From Vreelandella massiliensis (GTDB taxonomy: Bacteria > Pseudomonadota > Gammaproteobacteria > Pseudomonadales > Halomonadaceae), in assembly GCF_900155385.1 (NCBI RefSeq), contig NZ_LT699745.1, positions 383,578 through 447,577 on the forward strand: a stretch of 64,000 nucleotides of DNA. Direction: 5' to 3'. Position numbers and translations under genes: made by a program. Below, in pieces: positions 8,546-18,749 of the stretch. Below the pieces are notes generated by a model. The model saw only the letters and a list, made by a program, of their open reading frames with translations, had not been told where the DNA came from and ran no database searches. The first letter of the stretch is position 1. The number at the start of each line of letters is the position of its first letter.

Positions 8546-8581
8546 GGCCTACGAAGCCAGGGTCGCAGGTTCAAATTCTGC
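8546..8581 (+). pseudogene. tRNA-Arg 3' fragment, second copy (decayed)
   Basis: The plus strand shows anticodon-arm sequence GGC-CTACGAA-GCC, then a T-arm with one mismatch (GCAGG-TTCAAAT-TCTGC), and then runs into a T-rich stretch with no acceptor end. It matches the fragment at 156-204 in the opposite orientation and forms the far edge of the inverted duplication. It is too short to be functional. Confidence 0.65.
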
Positions 8582-8680
8582 TTTTTTTTATTTTTTGTTA
8601 TAGGTCTTTTGTAACACTTGTTTACTCATACTCAGCATTTTGGATCACTTGCCTAAGCGTCGTGGCGTAATGGGGGTCAT

Positions 8681-9316
8681 GTGCTTACTGTAGCGCTGTT
8701 TTTCTTTGCCAATATCCTGTTTTGCCTGGCGTATATGGTGCGCGATATGGCTTACCTGCGCGCGATTACGATTCTCGCCGCGATCAGTACGCTACCCTAT
8801 TTTTATTTTCAAGCCACGCCTCTCTACTCGGCGATGGTGTGGCAGGTCGCCTTTATCGTCATCAATGCCTTCAACCTAACCGTTCTGCTGCTGCAGCGTC
8901 GCCCGGTAAAGCTCAGCGACGAGGAGCAATGGCTTAAGCACACCACCTTGCGTTTGCTCAAGCCGCGCAAGATTCGGCGCCTGATGCAGCGGGCTGAGAG
9001 ATATGAGGTGCCTTCTGGCGAGCACCTTATCCATCAAGGACACGAACTGAATGCCCTGCTGCTACTGCTCTCCGGCGAAGCCAGCGTCAAGGCCGATGGA
9101 CAGCGACGGGCGATGCTACAGCCGGGCGATTTCGCCGGTGAAATGAGCTTTATCAGCGGTAAGCTCACCAGCGCCGATGTCGTCGCCGAAGCCCCGGTGC
9201 GCTATATCGCCTGGCCGGCATCCACCCTAGAGCGGCTTTATCAGCGCGACCCCGAGCTGAAAGACGCCCTGCAGGGGACGATAGGCATGGACATGGCCAA
9301 CAAGCTGACGCGCTAA
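8681..9316 (+). CDS. Popeye-like membrane protein with cyclic-nucleotide-binding domain
   Basis: The 211-residue protein has about three N-terminal membrane helices (residues 1-70: LFFFANILFCLAYMV, LRAITILAAISTLPYFYF, MVWQVAFIVINAFNLTVLLL) and then a Crp-type beta-roll (about 100-205, with GEHLIHQGHELNALLLLLSG and PGDFAGEMSFISG). This is the Popeye (POPDC) layout, whose animal members bind cAMP. The usual Arg of the phosphate-binding cassette is not obvious after GEMSF, as in Popeye proteins. GTG 8681 follows a GGGGGT motif. It stands alone, 107 bp before the HD-GYP gene, near other cyclic-nucleotide genes. Confidence 0.8.
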   Translation: MLTVALFFFANILFCLAYMVRDMAYLRAITILAAISTLPYFYFQATPLYSAMVWQVAFIVINAFNLTVLLLQRRPVKLSDEEQWLKHTTLRLLKPRKIRRLMQRAERYEVPSGEHLIHQGHELNALLLLLSGEASVKADGQRRAMLQPGDFAGEMSFISGKLTSADVVAEAPVRYIAWPASTLERLYQRDPELKDALQGTIGMDMANKLTR

Positions 9317-9423
9317 CCGTACCAAGGCGCTTTGCACTGAGGAAATATTGTTGCCCATCCTATTAGGCATTAACACGAATAAGCCTATATGCTGAGTGCA
9401 GACAAGCGTAATTAGGATGCTTT

Positions 9424-11067
9424 ATGGACAAGACCGCTTGTGACGGTGACATTACCCGGATTCGTCAACTCAACGAAATCGGCATTGCGCTCTCCTCCGA
9501 GCGTGACCATGACGCCTTGCTTGAGCGCATTTTCACTAGCGCGCGCGAATTAACCGGGGCGGACGCCGGCACGCTCTACACCGTCAATGCCGAAAAGCAG
9601 CAACTCTCGTTCGCGATCGTGCAGAACGACACGCTAAATATTCACCTCGGAGGGCTTAGCGATCCGGTAGGCGATCAATTCCCCACGATTTCGTTGCACC
9701 AAGCCGATGGCTCGCCCAATGAGCATCTCGTCGTCGCCTATACCGTCTTAAACGACTGCACCGTCAACATTGAAGACGCTTACGCAGCGGAAGGGTTCGA
9801 TTTCTCGGGCACCCGGCAATTTGACCAGGCCACGGGGTACCGTTCGCGCGCCTTTCTCACCGTGCCCATGCACAACCACGAAGGGGATGTCGTGGCGGTG
9901 CTGCAGCTGCTCAACAAACATACGGCTGATGATATCGATGGCACCTTCAGCCAGGCGGATCAGCATATCGCCGAATCGCTGGCCTCTCAGGCCGCCGTCG
10001 CCATCACCAACCAGCGCCTGATTGCCGAAATGCAGGCGCTGTTCGACAGCTTTACCCGCGTGATCGCCACGGCGATTGATGCCAAATCCGCGCACACCGG
10101 CGCCCACTGCCGACGCGTGCCAGAAGCCACCCTGCTGCTGGCGGAAGCCACGCACCGCTCAACGCGCCCTGAAGTCGTTGACTTTCATCTCAGTGACGGG
10201 GACCGCTACGAACTCAAAACCGCTGCCTGGCTGCATGATTGCGGCAAGGTCGTCACGCCCCACCACGTGATGGAGAAGTCGACCAAGCTTGAGGGGCTAT
10301 TCAGCCGCCTGCCCATGGTCGAGGCGCGCTTCGCCGCGAAACAGCAGGCACTTGACGCGGCGCAGCTACGCGCCGAACTTGAGGCTTATCGCCAGAGTCA
10401 GCCCTTCGCCGACAGAGAACGTCAGCGTTTTGCCGCTCAACAGCAACAACTTACCGATGACATAGCGTTTATCCGCCAAGCCAATACCGGCGGTGAATTT
10501 ATGCATGACGAGGATATCACGCGCCTCCAGGCCATCGCTGGCAAGACCTGGCAAGACGCCGATGGCCAGCAGCAACCGCTGCTGACCGCCGATGAGCTAG
10601 AAAACCTCTGCATTCGCCGCGGAACACTCAATAAGAACGAGCGCAAAATCATTGAGGGCCATATGACCGCCACGCTCGACATGCTCAATGAATTGCCATT
10701 CCCCAAGCATTTACAGCGCGTGCCCGAGTACGCAGGCGGCCACCACGAGCGCATGAACGGCACTGGCTACCCCAAGGGGCTCACCCGCGAGCAACTGTCC
10801 CTACCGGCCCGCATGATGGGCATTGCCGACGTTTTCGAAGCGCTCACCGCGCCGGATAGGCCCTACAAAGCGCCGATGAAGCTCTCTCAAGCGCTAACCA
10901 TCATGGGCCGCATGGTCGAAGACAACCACTTGGACCCTGACTTGTTCGCCGTGTTTGTCGAGGAAGGCGTGTACCTGGATTACGCGCGTGAATACCTTGC
11001 CGATGACCAGTTTGATACCGTGGATACGGCGTCGCTACCGGGATTGCCTGCCACACTATCCGTCTAG
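9424..11067 (+). CDS. GAF-domain HD-GYP phosphodiesterase
   Basis: The N-terminal GAF domain (about 10-200, starting NEIGIALSSERDHDALLERI) probably senses a small ligand or redox state. The HD-GYP domain follows: HCRRV near residue 229, the metal-binding HD in WLHDCGK near 271, and GGHHERMNGTGYPKG near 438-452. Such domains hydrolyse cyclic di-GMP to pGpG or GMP. Between the HD and GYP motifs lies an unusually long, Gln/Ala-rich, probably coiled-coil insert (about 300-350), seen in some stand-alone members. No transmembrane segment is evident, so it is likely cytoplasmic. Confidence 0.88.
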   Translation: MDKTACDGDITRIRQLNEIGIALSSERDHDALLERIFTSARELTGADAGTLYTVNAEKQQLSFAIVQNDTLNIHLGGLSDPVGDQFPTISLHQADGSPNEHLVVAYTVLNDCTVNIEDAYAAEGFDFSGTRQFDQATGYRSRAFLTVPMHNHEGDVVAVLQLLNKHTADDIDGTFSQADQHIAESLASQAAVAITNQRLIAEMQALFDSFTRVIATAIDAKSAHTGAHCRRVPEATLLLAEATHRSTRPEVVDFHLSDGDRYELKTAAWLHDCGKVVTPHHVMEKSTKLEGLFSRLPMVEARFAAKQQALDAAQLRAELEAYRQSQPFADRERQRFAAQQQQLTDDIAFIRQANTGGEFMHDEDITRLQAIAGKTWQDADGQQQPLLTADELENLCIRRGTLNKNERKIIEGHMTATLDMLNELPFPKHLQRVPEYAGGHHERMNGTGYPKGLTREQLSLPARMMGIADVFEALTAPDRPYKAPMKLSQALTIMGRMVEDNHLDPDLFAVFVEEGVYLDYAREYLADDQFDTVDTASLPGLPATLSV

Positions 11068-11119
11068 GTCTACGATTCACGCTTATGCAAAAACACTAAC
11101 CAAAGATACTAACAACGCT

Positions 11120-11893
11120 ATGCACATTCATTCTCTTGGCGCCAGCGGCGGCCTGGAGCCACAGCAAGGCACCAGTGCGTTTTACCTACCGCCCCATACG
11201 CTCATTGACGCGGGCACAGGGGCTTCGCGGCTTAGTGACACCGCTCTATCCTCACTGAGCAGCATCCTAATCACGCACGCGCACCTTGATCATATCGCCA
11301 GCCTCCCCCTGCTGATCGACACGCAGTTTGAAGCCCTTGTCGAGCAAGAGCGCACTCTAAACGTCTATGCGCTGCCGGAGGTGCTGGACGTGCTGAAAGC
11401 GCATATTTTCAACGGGCATGTATGGCCTGACTTCACTCGCCTACCCTCGGCCGATACGCCGGTCGTTCGTCTTGTGCCTATCCATTTATGGCAGCCGTTT
11501 GCCTTGCCCGCGGATGCTGGCATCACCTTGCACGCCACCGCTTTTCCCGTGACTCACGGCGTCCCCACCTGCGGCTACTGCATTAGCGATGGCACCTCCC
11601 AAATGGCCGTTTCCGGCGATACCGGCTTAAGCGAGACCACTATTGCCTCGCTTAACCGCTTAGGCGCGCTGGATCGTTTGGTTATTGAATGCGCATTTAG
11701 TAACCACCTGGATCACCTGGCAGAAATCGCCCACCACCTAACGCCGCAGCGACTCGCCACCCTGCTCGATGGCCTGGATACGCTGCCGAAAGCGCTATGG
11801 ATCACTCACTTAAAGCCCAAACAGCGGGAACGTATCGCCACCGAGCTACGCCAATACCTTCCCCCCACCCTAAACTGGGTACTGCCATCATGA
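11120..11893 (+). CDS. Class II cyclic-nucleotide phosphodiesterase-like metallo-beta-lactamase-fold hydrolase
   Basis: This 257-residue protein begins MHIHSLGASGG, carries the metal motif ITHAHLDHIASLPLL near residues 49-63, then VTHGVPTCGYCISDG, AVSGDTG, and a final WITHLKP. The pattern and size fit class II 3',5'-cyclic-nucleotide phosphodiesterases. Expected substrate is cAMP; other small hydrolases of the fold cannot be excluded. Its stop overlaps the region just before the next gene, indicating one transcript with the TPR/barrel and FecR genes. A cAMP hydrolase fits the cyclase that originally lay downstream. Confidence 0.8.
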   Translation: MHIHSLGASGGLEPQQGTSAFYLPPHTLIDAGTGASRLSDTALSSLSSILITHAHLDHIASLPLLIDTQFEALVEQERTLNVYALPEVLDVLKAHIFNGHVWPDFTRLPSADTPVVRLVPIHLWQPFALPADAGITLHATAFPVTHGVPTCGYCISDGTSQMAVSGDTGLSETTIASLNRLGALDRLVIECAFSNHLDHLAEIAHHLTPQRLATLLDGLDTLPKALWITHLKPKQRERIATELRQYLPPTLNWVLPS

Positions 11894-11901
11894 GGAATGC
11901 T

Positions 11902-13311
11902 ATGCCGCTCAATGTCTCCCGACTCACTGGCCGCCGCTTTTTTGGCACTCTGTTGAGCATGTCATTCGCCTCTTTGGTCTGGGGCTACCAAGCCGAACTC
12001 GAAAGCGCCCAACAAGCCCTCGCCCAAGACGACAACCAAGGCGCTTACGCGCAACTGCAAGCGCTTGAAATCGAGCACAGCGGCGCCCCTGAATTCGATT
12101 ACTGGCTGGGCGTGGCCGCCCTGCGCGCGGGCGAGCCCAGTCACGCGCTGATGGCGTTGGACCGGGCGATTTTACGTCAACCCAACCACGCCGGCGCCCG
12201 CATGGAGCGGGTTGCCGCGTTACTACAACTTGACCAGCGCCGCGCTGCCGAGCGTGAAATCGAACAGCTGCAAGCGCTTTCGCCACCGCCCGAAGCGCAA
12301 GAGGCCATTGCCCGGTTTCAAGCTGTGATTGAGCAGCGCCGCCAAGCGGAAAGCAGCCCGCAACACCAAGCCCGCTTAGGGGTGGATCTCGGCTATGACA
12401 GCAATCCACAGCGGTTTCCTGACGAAATCGCCATCGACCCGCTGCAGCCTGATTTACGCCAAGTGTTTGACGAGCTTATCGAGATGGGCCTTGAACCCAA
12501 TGGCGACCCCTCGCAGTTCGACGAGCGGGTATTCAGCAGCGACGCCAGTACCTATCAACGCCTACAAGGCAGCTACCAGGGTGTTTTCCCTATCGATGAA
12601 CAGTCCCGCTGGCGAGTCAGTACCACCGGCCAAGCGCAGCGCTATACCGAAGAAGCCGCGCAAGATTACGATCTCACCCTCGCCCAAGCCCAAGTGGGCT
12701 ATCAGCGTGATTTAGAAGCGCAACGCGTGTTGACGCTGCGCGGCTCGGCGCTACAGGGGTGGAGTGGTCAACAGCAAAGCCGCTTGCTCACCCGCTGGGG
12801 TACCGCGGCCGATCTACGCCAGCCCATCGGCTTAGACAGCGAACTCACCTGGCAGCTCGGCGCGCAACATAACCGCTTTAGCGCTTCCAACAATAATTAC
12901 GATGCTGGCCGTATGGGTATTCAATGGGCGACCAACCACGCTGATTTCCGCACGCGTTTAAGCGCGCAATTTGAGCACGAGTGGGCCGATAGCGACCGCG
13001 ATGGCGGGGACCTTATTCAAGTGCGCCTTGGCGCCGGCTTGGATTACCCCATTAATGACCAACATCTGATTCGCGCCGATCTCAACCACCGAATCCGCAC
13101 CTATCAAGATGACGGCTTCGCGCTCTACAACGACTTTTCGCCCACTGAGCGTCGCGACCGCATTTGGCAAGCGCGGCTGGCATGGCTTTACCAGCTCAAT
13201 AGCGACTGGCTAGTGGAAGCCAGTGCCGATGCTGAACGCCGCCTTTCCTCGATCGAGTTCTTTGACACGCGCCGCTACCAAACACAGCTAGGGCTTCGCT
13301 ACCTTTTCTAA
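11902..13311 (+). CDS. TPR plus outer-membrane beta-barrel protein
   Basis: A signal peptide ([20 protein letters not shown] onward to about residue 27) is followed by TPR-like helices (about 30-145, with [20 protein letters not shown]) and a long C-terminal beta-rich region ending LGLRYLF, a typical outer-membrane barrel terminus with final Phe. GAGGAA lies 7 nt before ATG 11902, making it a better start than ATG 11890, which overlaps the previous stop. Proteins of this kind often pair with FecR-domain proteins. A surface or envelope-assembly role is inferred. Confidence 0.75.
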   Translation: MPLNVSRLTGRRFFGTLLSMSFASLVWGYQAELESAQQALAQDDNQGAYAQLQALEIEHSGAPEFDYWLGVAALRAGEPSHALMALDRAILRQPNHAGARMERVAALLQLDQRRAAEREIEQLQALSPPPEAQEAIARFQAVIEQRRQAESSPQHQARLGVDLGYDSNPQRFPDEIAIDPLQPDLRQVFDELIEMGLEPNGDPSQFDERVFSSDASTYQRLQGSYQGVFPIDEQSRWRVSTTGQAQRYTEEAAQDYDLTLAQAQVGYQRDLEAQRVLTLRGSALQGWSGQQQSRLLTRWGTAADLRQPIGLDSELTWQLGAQHNRFSASNNNYDAGRMGIQWATNHADFRTRLSAQFEHEWADSDRDGGDLIQVRLGAGLDYPINDQHLIRADLNHRIRTYQDDGFALYNDFSPTERRDRIWQARLAWLYQLNSDWLVEASADAERRLSSIEFFDTRRYQTQLGLRYLF

Positions 13312-13322
13312 CGGGGATTGTT

Positions 13323-16088
13323 ATGAGTTTATTTCACAAGCGCCCACTGGCCCGCGTCACCTCGCTAAGCTTGGGTAGCCTGGCGCTGCTACCCTTCCCT
13401 TCCTTTGCCGACACACCGGCTGGGCGAGTGATGTTCGTTCACGGCGACGCGACCATCGAGCGCGACGGCGAGCGCATGCCCGCCGAGCGCGGCGCGGACT
13501 TTTTCGCCGGCGACACCTTTCACACGGCCGACGCCAGCACGTTGCAGCTACGCTACAGCGACGGCGGCACCAAGGCCATTCGCCCCGGCAGCACCTACAC
13601 CCTTGAGCGCTACGAACTCGACGAAGACTCACCGGAAGACTCAGAACAAAGCGGCGAGCTGCTGCGTGGCGGGTTGCGCGCGATTACCGGCGCCATCGGC
13701 CGCAACGCCCCGGAAAACGTGACGCACAGCACCCCTGTTGCCACCATGGGCATCCGCGGCACCAGCTTTCAAATTCTGCACATACCCGAAGGCGGAAGCG
13801 ACGCCCTGCCCGGCGTCAACCCAGGCAGCTACCTTTACGTCGAAAGCGGCATGCTGGCCATGTCGACGGATGCCGGCGAAACCTTGATTCGCCCCGGGCA
13901 AGTCTTCTTCTCACCATCGCGCGATGCTGCGCCACAGCTAGTGCCTGGCGGAATCAACATCTTTGAGCAGCTTGATAACAACATGCCGCAAGGCAGCGAA
14001 AACGAGAGTGAGGAAACACCTTCAACAGATGCCGCCCAAGGCACCGAACCACCAGCAAGTGACACCAGCCCTACGACAACAACCTCCACGGAAGGCACGT
14101 TTTTTGACAACGCCGAGCTAACCTCCGTCGACACAAACGAGTTGCAGGAGACCCAAAGCGAAACCGAAATTGACGTGTCACTGGCAGAAACAGAACAAGA
14201 CGCAGAAGACGCCATAGAATCCGCGCCCGAGCCAGAACCTGAGCCGGAACCAGAGCCAGAGCCAGAACCAGAACCTGAGCCGGAACCAGAGCCAGAGCCG
14301 GAACCAGAGCCGGAACCAGAACCAGAGCCGGAACCAGAGCCAGAACCAGAGCCAGAGCCGGAACCAGAGCCAGAACCAGAGCCAGAGCCGGAACCAGAGC
14401 CAGAACCAGAGCCGGAACCAGAGCCAGAGCCGCCAGCTCAGCAGTTAGGTTTCGAGCCCACTGAAGAAATGGGGGCCACTGAAGCCATGCTCACCCAGGG
14501 TGCGAGCGGCAGCGACCCGACCGTGCTGGGAGAGGCCGGTGAACTCTTACTCACCACTGGCGGAGAGAGCAGTTACGCGCCGCTCTCGGCAAGCAATACC
14601 TATTGGAACGACCAAGAAAAAGAGACAGAACAGCCAAAAGCGCTAACCGCTGCGGAGATTTCCACTACCGAAGGTGAGTTGGCAGAACGCCTGCAGACCC
14701 AGGTCGGCGCCGCGCCCGCCAACTTCCAGACGATCTCGCTGGGTGAGCGTGACGCCACGAACGGCAGCGCCACCGACATCTACTGGGGCCGGTGGAACAG
14801 CAATGATATAGCCCGCTTGAGCGGCGACTACGAAAGCTTCGTGAAAGAACTGGGCGAGGTTGGAGATCTACACTACGTCGGCAGCAATCAAATACTCAAC
14901 ATTAATGAAGTCGAGCCGCTGACCGCGCAAAATAACATCAGCTTCTCACTTGTCACTCCCGGTGAATTGACTACCAAGGGAGAAGGTGAGTATGAAGATT
15001 TAAAGGTACTTAAGGACTCAAAATTCTTGCTGGTGGATGAAGGTTCTGAATTGCAGGCCCAAGCTCAGTTCTATCTGGGGAGTGGTGTCGAGAACAGTGG
15101 CGGTGTCTATTCAGCACGAGCAACCAAATCATGGATGGATTTCAAAGACGAACAAACGTTAACATTCCCCACCCCAGCAAGTGATGGTCAAGAAGTCGAG
15201 ACTGGCACACCGCAATTAATCAATGATGGGGAAAGCGATACTACTTTTGCTAATCCCGTTCATGGTGGCCACTTCACCTCGCGCTTTATAGGCACGCGTG
15301 ATGCTCAAGAAGGCAGTGTCGACGGCGTGATTGGCAACCTCTACGCCGAAGTCGACGGCGGTGACCGCAGCGCATACGGCAGCCTGGGCTTCGGGCGTGA
15401 GCCAGCACCCGAGGCTTGGATCGACTTTCCGCCCACTTACAGCAACAGCTTAGCCCCCGAAGCCTACAGAGAAACTTTAAACAGTTTTTATCAGCAAAAT
15501 ATCGCCCCCACCGAACAAGGCAGCCAAGTCGTGACCAATGGCAACGTGGTATGGGGCTACTGGGACCAGCAAACGCCTGAACCTTCTGCGCCTGATGGCA
15601 ACACAGTGAGTCAAAACATTCCGTTTATCAGCGCGTCCGACGAATTAGCCAGTAGCACAACACTGAGAGAACAGGCGCTCACTGCCCTCAGCGACTCGCT
15701 CACCGGGGGTGTCACCTTTAAATGGAAAGGCGGTACCGGCCTAGTACCTAACAGTGGTGATGATGATATTATCCACATTTTAACCGACGACAGCTTTATC
15801 AAGGTAGACAGTGACGGCCCTAAAGTTGAGATTCACCTGAAAAACTACGGAGTACTGCAAGGGTATGGCTCGCCCTATGACTCGTCCGAAGAAGAAACCT
15901 ACCCCCTCAATAATATATCACTGGATAAATTATCCTGTGGCAGTAATGGCTGCTTTGATGGCGGTGAATTCAACGGCAAGTACATCGGCAAAGAAGCCGC
16001 CGGTGTCATGAGCTTAATTGAAGCATGGGAGGGTGGTATAGAAAATAAAACCAACGAGCATATCGGCACCGGCGTGTTTGAGCGGTGA
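13323..16088 (+). CDS. FecR-domain secreted protein with Pro-Glu tract
   Basis: The 921-residue protein has a signal peptide (about 1-30, cleaved near SFADTP), then a FecR domain (about 33-200: [53 protein letters not shown]). An acidic linker leads to 34 Pro-Glu repeats (302-369). The last 550 residues are Gly/Ser/Asp-rich and unrecognised. FecR domains here are likely periplasmic or surface scaffolds, not iron signalling, since no sigma factor or TonB receptor is near. The gene lies 11 bp after the barrel gene. The PE tract could span the periplasm or peptidoglycan. Confidence 0.8.
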   Translation: MSLFHKRPLARVTSLSLGSLALLPFPSFADTPAGRVMFVHGDATIERDGERMPAERGADFFAGDTFHTADASTLQLRYSDGGTKAIRPGSTYTLERYELDEDSPEDSEQSGELLRGGLRAITGAIGRNAPENVTHSTPVATMGIRGTSFQILHIPEGGSDALPGVNPGSYLYVESGMLAMSTDAGETLIRPGQVFFSPSRDAAPQLVPGGINIFEQLDNNMPQGSENESEETPSTDAAQGTEPPASDTSPTTTTSTEGTFFDNAELTSVDTNELQETQSETEIDVSLAETEQDAEDAIESAPEPEPEPEPEPEPEPEPEPEPEPEPEPEPEPEPEPEPEPEPEPEPEPEPEPEPEPEPEPEPEPEPEPEPPAQQLGFEPTEEMGATEAMLTQGASGSDPTVLGEAGELLLTTGGESSYAPLSASNTYWNDQEKETEQPKALTAAEISTTEGELAERLQTQVGAAPANFQTISLGERDATNGSATDIYWGRWNSNDIARLSGDYESFVKELGEVGDLHYVGSNQILNINEVEPLTAQNNISFSLVTPGELTTKGEGEYEDLKVLKDSKFLLVDEGSELQAQAQFYLGSGVENSGGVYSARATKSWMDFKDEQTLTFPTPASDGQEVETGTPQLINDGESDTTFANPVHGGHFTSRFIGTRDAQEGSVDGVIGNLYAEVDGGDRSAYGSLGFGREPAPEAWIDFPPTYSNSLAPEAYRETLNSFYQQNIAPTEQGSQVVTNGNVVWGYWDQQTPEPSAPDGNTVSQNIPFISASDELASSTTLREQALTALSDSLTGGVTFKWKGGTGLVPNSGDDDIIHILTDDSFIKVDSDGPKVEIHLKNYGVLQGYGSPYDSSEEETYPLNNISLDKLSCGSNGCFDGGEFNGKYIGKEAAGVMSLIEAWEGGIENKTNEHIGTGVFER
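14226..14429 (+). repeat. 34-unit Pro-Glu codon repeat inside the FecR gene
   Basis: The codons alternate CCA/CCG/CCT with GAG/GAA for 68 residues without interruption. Longer word repeats (about 18-24 bp) recur, so replication slippage could add or remove units in frame. Repeats of this kind form extended, rigid, negatively charged rods, as in TonB-like spacers. Confidence 0.9.
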
Positions 16089-16100
16089 GAAACACGCCAG

Positions 16101-16144
16101 CACCCTTCGACAGGCTCAAGCACCCTTCGACAGGCTCAGGGCGA
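16101..16144 (+). repeat. Tandem CACCCTTCGACAGGCTCA repeat
   Basis: Two 20 bp copies differing at the last base or two follow the FecR stop. The core CCTTCGACAGGCTCAGGGCGA is a widely scattered intergenic repeat in proteobacterial genomes. It sits directly beside the left island repeat. Confidence 0.7.
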
Positions 16145-16158
16145 TCGGGTCTGTTGAA

Positions 16159-16297
16159 CCTCACTTCTCCGTATGCGTCCAGACGCCGTCCCAGTCTGCC
16201 GGGGGCGGCTCGGTTTTAAAGTGTTCGATCCGTTCGAGGTACATCTGCGTGGGGGCGTTTTCCAGATCGGGTAGTGCCTTGAAGGCGCGCTCGGCGG
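16159..16297 (-). pseudogene. Left island repeat: orphan 3' end of the CHASE2 cyclase gene
   Basis: The minus strand encodes 45 residues plus stop, including NAPTQMYLERIEHFKTEPPP and ending WTHTEK, matching the C-terminus of the cyclase at 43610-45841 (end WTHKGK). By eye there are about nine differences in 139 bp from 43608-43746. Similarity stops abruptly at 16297; from there to the PPTase gene (16298-16550) I see no gene. It looks like the displaced original gene end left at the far side of an insertion. Confidence 0.85.
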
Positions 16298-16550
16298 TTT
16301 AGCGCTGCCGGCTGGGGTCTTGTGAAGAGGCTTGCTACGATTACGCCTACTAGCGGCCAGTCGGTCAGTCATCCGCTTTACGTTGGCTGGCGACCGTCTA
16401 TCTGCTGCCGCCGGCATAGTGATAAGAGCTGATGGCTTAAATGTGACAAACTATGTTGTCCGACATCAACAGCCAGAAAGAGGCGCGACGTATTTTGAGT
16501 AAGCACCTCAGTTTCACAACTGAGTCGCATCAGACGCGGAAGCATCGAGC

Positions 16551-17300
16551 ATGCCCCACCACCAGCCTTCGGTAGCACCACCGCGGATTTGGCTGCTCCC
16601 CATCGCATCTGCGGTGCCACGTACCTGGTACGACTACCTTGATGCTCAAGAGCGTGCGCGCGCTGATCGTTTTCTAAACCCTGCGGATCGATCGGCGTTC
16701 ATTGCTGCGCATGTGATGTTGCGCGCGCTTCTCTCATCATGCGGCACGCGTGCGCCGTCGGATTGGACATTCACCGTTGACGCTAATGGCAAACCACGGA
16801 TTGCCGACGACAACGCTCGCAGCTTTCCTTCTTTCAACATAAGCCATACCGCAGGGCTTGTCGCTGCCATCGCGGATCCCGCCGGGCGAGCGGTTGGAAT
16901 TGATGTCGAGCCGTCTCACCGAGTTATCGACCCAATAATGACGCCTTGGGTATTGTCTGGAGAGGAACGCAAGCACTTTACCCGGCTGGACGAAACCGCT
17001 GCTGGCGATGAACTTCTGCAGCGCTGGGTGTTGAAAGAAGCGCTGGCAAAGGCCACAGGCCAAGGGCTTGCTATGGATGTTACGCGCATCGAGATCATAC
17101 GCTTGTTCCCTCCAGCCGTGTTTTTTGAGCCGGATGAAGTGCTAGGACATGCCGATACGTGGCATCTTGAAAATTGGCGCGCTGAGGGCAGGCATCAGGT
17201 GGCCGTAGCGGTTCAATGCGTTCAGGGGTCATCACCGACCCTGACCAAGCGAATGCTGAGCGAGGATGCGCTGAGCCACCTACTGCACTCTTATAGTTAA
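16551..17300 (+). CDS. 4'-phosphopantetheinyl transferase (Sfp type)
   Basis: The 249-residue protein has the Sfp-type motifs VGIDVEPSHRVID (about 115-127), which supplies the Mg-binding acidic residues, and WVLKEALAKATGQGL (about 158-172). It would transfer phosphopantetheine from CoA to the Ser of the two ACP domains in the synthase, the job of PfaE in polyunsaturated fatty-acid clusters. It is the first gene of the island and reads toward the synthase genes, separated from them by the divergent FAD gene. Confidence 0.9.
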   Translation: MPHHQPSVAPPRIWLLPIASAVPRTWYDYLDAQERARADRFLNPADRSAFIAAHVMLRALLSSCGTRAPSDWTFTVDANGKPRIADDNARSFPSFNISHTAGLVAAIADPAGRAVGIDVEPSHRVIDPIMTPWVLSGEERKHFTRLDETAAGDELLQRWVLKEALAKATGQGLAMDVTRIEIIRLFPPAVFFEPDEVLGHADTWHLENWRAEGRHQVAVAVQCVQGSSPTLTKRMLSEDALSHLLHSYS

Positions 17301-17343
17301 TACCGCCTGGCGAGATCAAGTCTATTGGTCTATTGGGTTTCAG

Positions 17344-18618
17344 TTACGAGCGCCGGGATGTAATACCATTCATCAGGTCTCCGCTCACGGTTGGAGCACC
17401 AATACCCGCGCGTAGTATGCGAAAGAACAAATCGGGCGTAAAAAGCTCACGTTTGGTGATATTGCGTGCCCCGTAGGCAAGCAAACTGTCGGCAACCACG
17501 GGGTCGCGGGTGGCAGCGGCATAAAACAGACGTTCTAGCAATTTGAAGCGGCGACCCTGTGCGTAATCGACCATGTGGTGTTCGTAGCCGCTTAAGCGGT
17601 CACCGTGATGCTGACGATAGGCCATTACGCCGGGCATTGGGTCCAGCCCTTTCTTAAGCGCTACACGGGTTGCATCCACCAGCCATTCGGCAGACTGAAA
17701 GGCAAAGCTGAGTCCGGATCCCCAGAGCGGGTCCGTGACCATACCCGCATCGCCGATGAGGGCGACCCCGTCTTCAAGAGGTGTGCGATTGTGGCTCACC
17801 AGCCGCTTGGCGACTATCGGCTTTCCGAGGGGTTGGGCAGCGCTGAGGTCGGGAGCATCGGGCAGACGTGAGAAAATCTGCCGCAGATCATGATCGGGGC
17901 GCTCGCCGAGGTGTAGCGGGGAGTCTCGCGTTGGCAGCCAAGCCAGCACCGTGATGTCATCTTCGTTAGGAAAGGCATACGCGCAATCTGGGTCGAGGAA
18001 CCACATCTGCGATTCGGTGCCTGTTTTCATGACGACACCGCGATAATACGAAAAGTATCCAATGCGGTTATTCGGGTATACCCTGGCATCAACCTCGGTA
18101 AACTGAGCAACACGTGAGTTCATGCCATCAGCCCCCACCACCAAGGGCGCGCGCGCTTCCACCGGAACGCCGCACTCATCGGCACGAACGCCCGTTATGC
18201 GACCCGCTTTGCGCAATAGGGCTTTGACTGGGCAACCTAGCCAAGCTTCGACACCCGGCGTAGACAACGCCGCTTCCCGCAGTATAGGGTCAAGGCGTTT
18301 ACGACGAATGCTGTAGCCGCATGCTGCTTCGTCAGCGTGGCGTTTTCCTGATTCGCGTATCCACCCCCAGCGTGTCCACATGCGGACGCTGTTGCGCACA
18401 GCGCCTTCTTCTTCTAGTGCATGCGTGAGGCCGAGTCGATCCAGTGTCGGCTTGGCACTCGACTGGATAAAGTGGGTGCAAAAATTTTTGCTTGCATCAA
18501 TATTTTTGCGACGTTCGAACAGCGCAACATGCAGGCCCGCTCGCGCATACATTATCGCTGCCGCACATCCTGCAGCACTGGCACCTACAATAATGACGTC
18601 ATGAGTTCGCGACTCCAT
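17344..18618 (-). CDS. FAD-dependent oxidoreductase (geranylgeranyl-reductase/PHBH-like)
   Basis: The 424-residue protein begins with an FAD dinucleotide fold (VIIVGASAAGCAAAIMYARA, 8-27) and has VVGADGMNSRV (about 160) and the second FAD motif ALIGDAGMVTDPLWGSGLSF (about 285-305). This is the FAD_binding_3 superfamily, which includes hydroxylases, halogenases and prenyl reductases. In this context it may hydroxylate, oxidise or reduce the lipid chain; the substrate is unknown. It is transcribed divergently from pfaD, and the 131 bp between them should hold both promoters. ATG 18618 is the natural start because the FAD fold begins at residue 8. Confidence 0.8.
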   Translation of the reverse strand: MESRTHDVIIVGASAAGCAAAIMYARAGLHVALFERRKNIDASKNFCTHFIQSSAKPTLDRLGLTHALEEEGAVRNSVRMWTRWGWIRESGKRHADEAACGYSIRRKRLDPILREAALSTPGVEAWLGCPVKALLRKAGRITGVRADECGVPVEARAPLVVGADGMNSRVAQFTEVDARVYPNNRIGYFSYYRGVVMKTGTESQMWFLDPDCAYAFPNEDDITVLAWLPTRDSPLHLGERPDHDLRQIFSRLPDAPDLSAAQPLGKPIVAKRLVSHNRTPLEDGVALIGDAGMVTDPLWGSGLSFAFQSAEWLVDATRVALKKGLDPMPGVMAYRQHHGDRLSGYEHHMVDYAQGRRFKLLERLFYAAATRDPVVADSLLAYGARNITKRELFTPDLFFRILRAGIGAPTVSGDLMNGITSRRS

Positions 18619-18749
18619 ACAATCAATTCGCCTTGTCTCTATCTTTAAGCTTTCTGTGATATCTTGTAATTTAGTACTTTAATCTTAAAACCGATTTTGT
18701 TACCACTGCAACGGGCACACGTCAACATCAACCTGCCATTTGACATGTC

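Noticed and set aside
14226..14429. Dense short repeats that could suggest a CRISPR array
   Set aside because: There are no unique spacers; the repeats are in-frame Pro-Glu codons in the FecR gene. No CRISPR array or cas gene was seen anywhere in the window.
16136..16417. Minus-strand 93-residue frame over the left island repeat
   Set aside because: It reads the repeat in the wrong frame; the true frame is the cyclase C-terminus ending at 16161.
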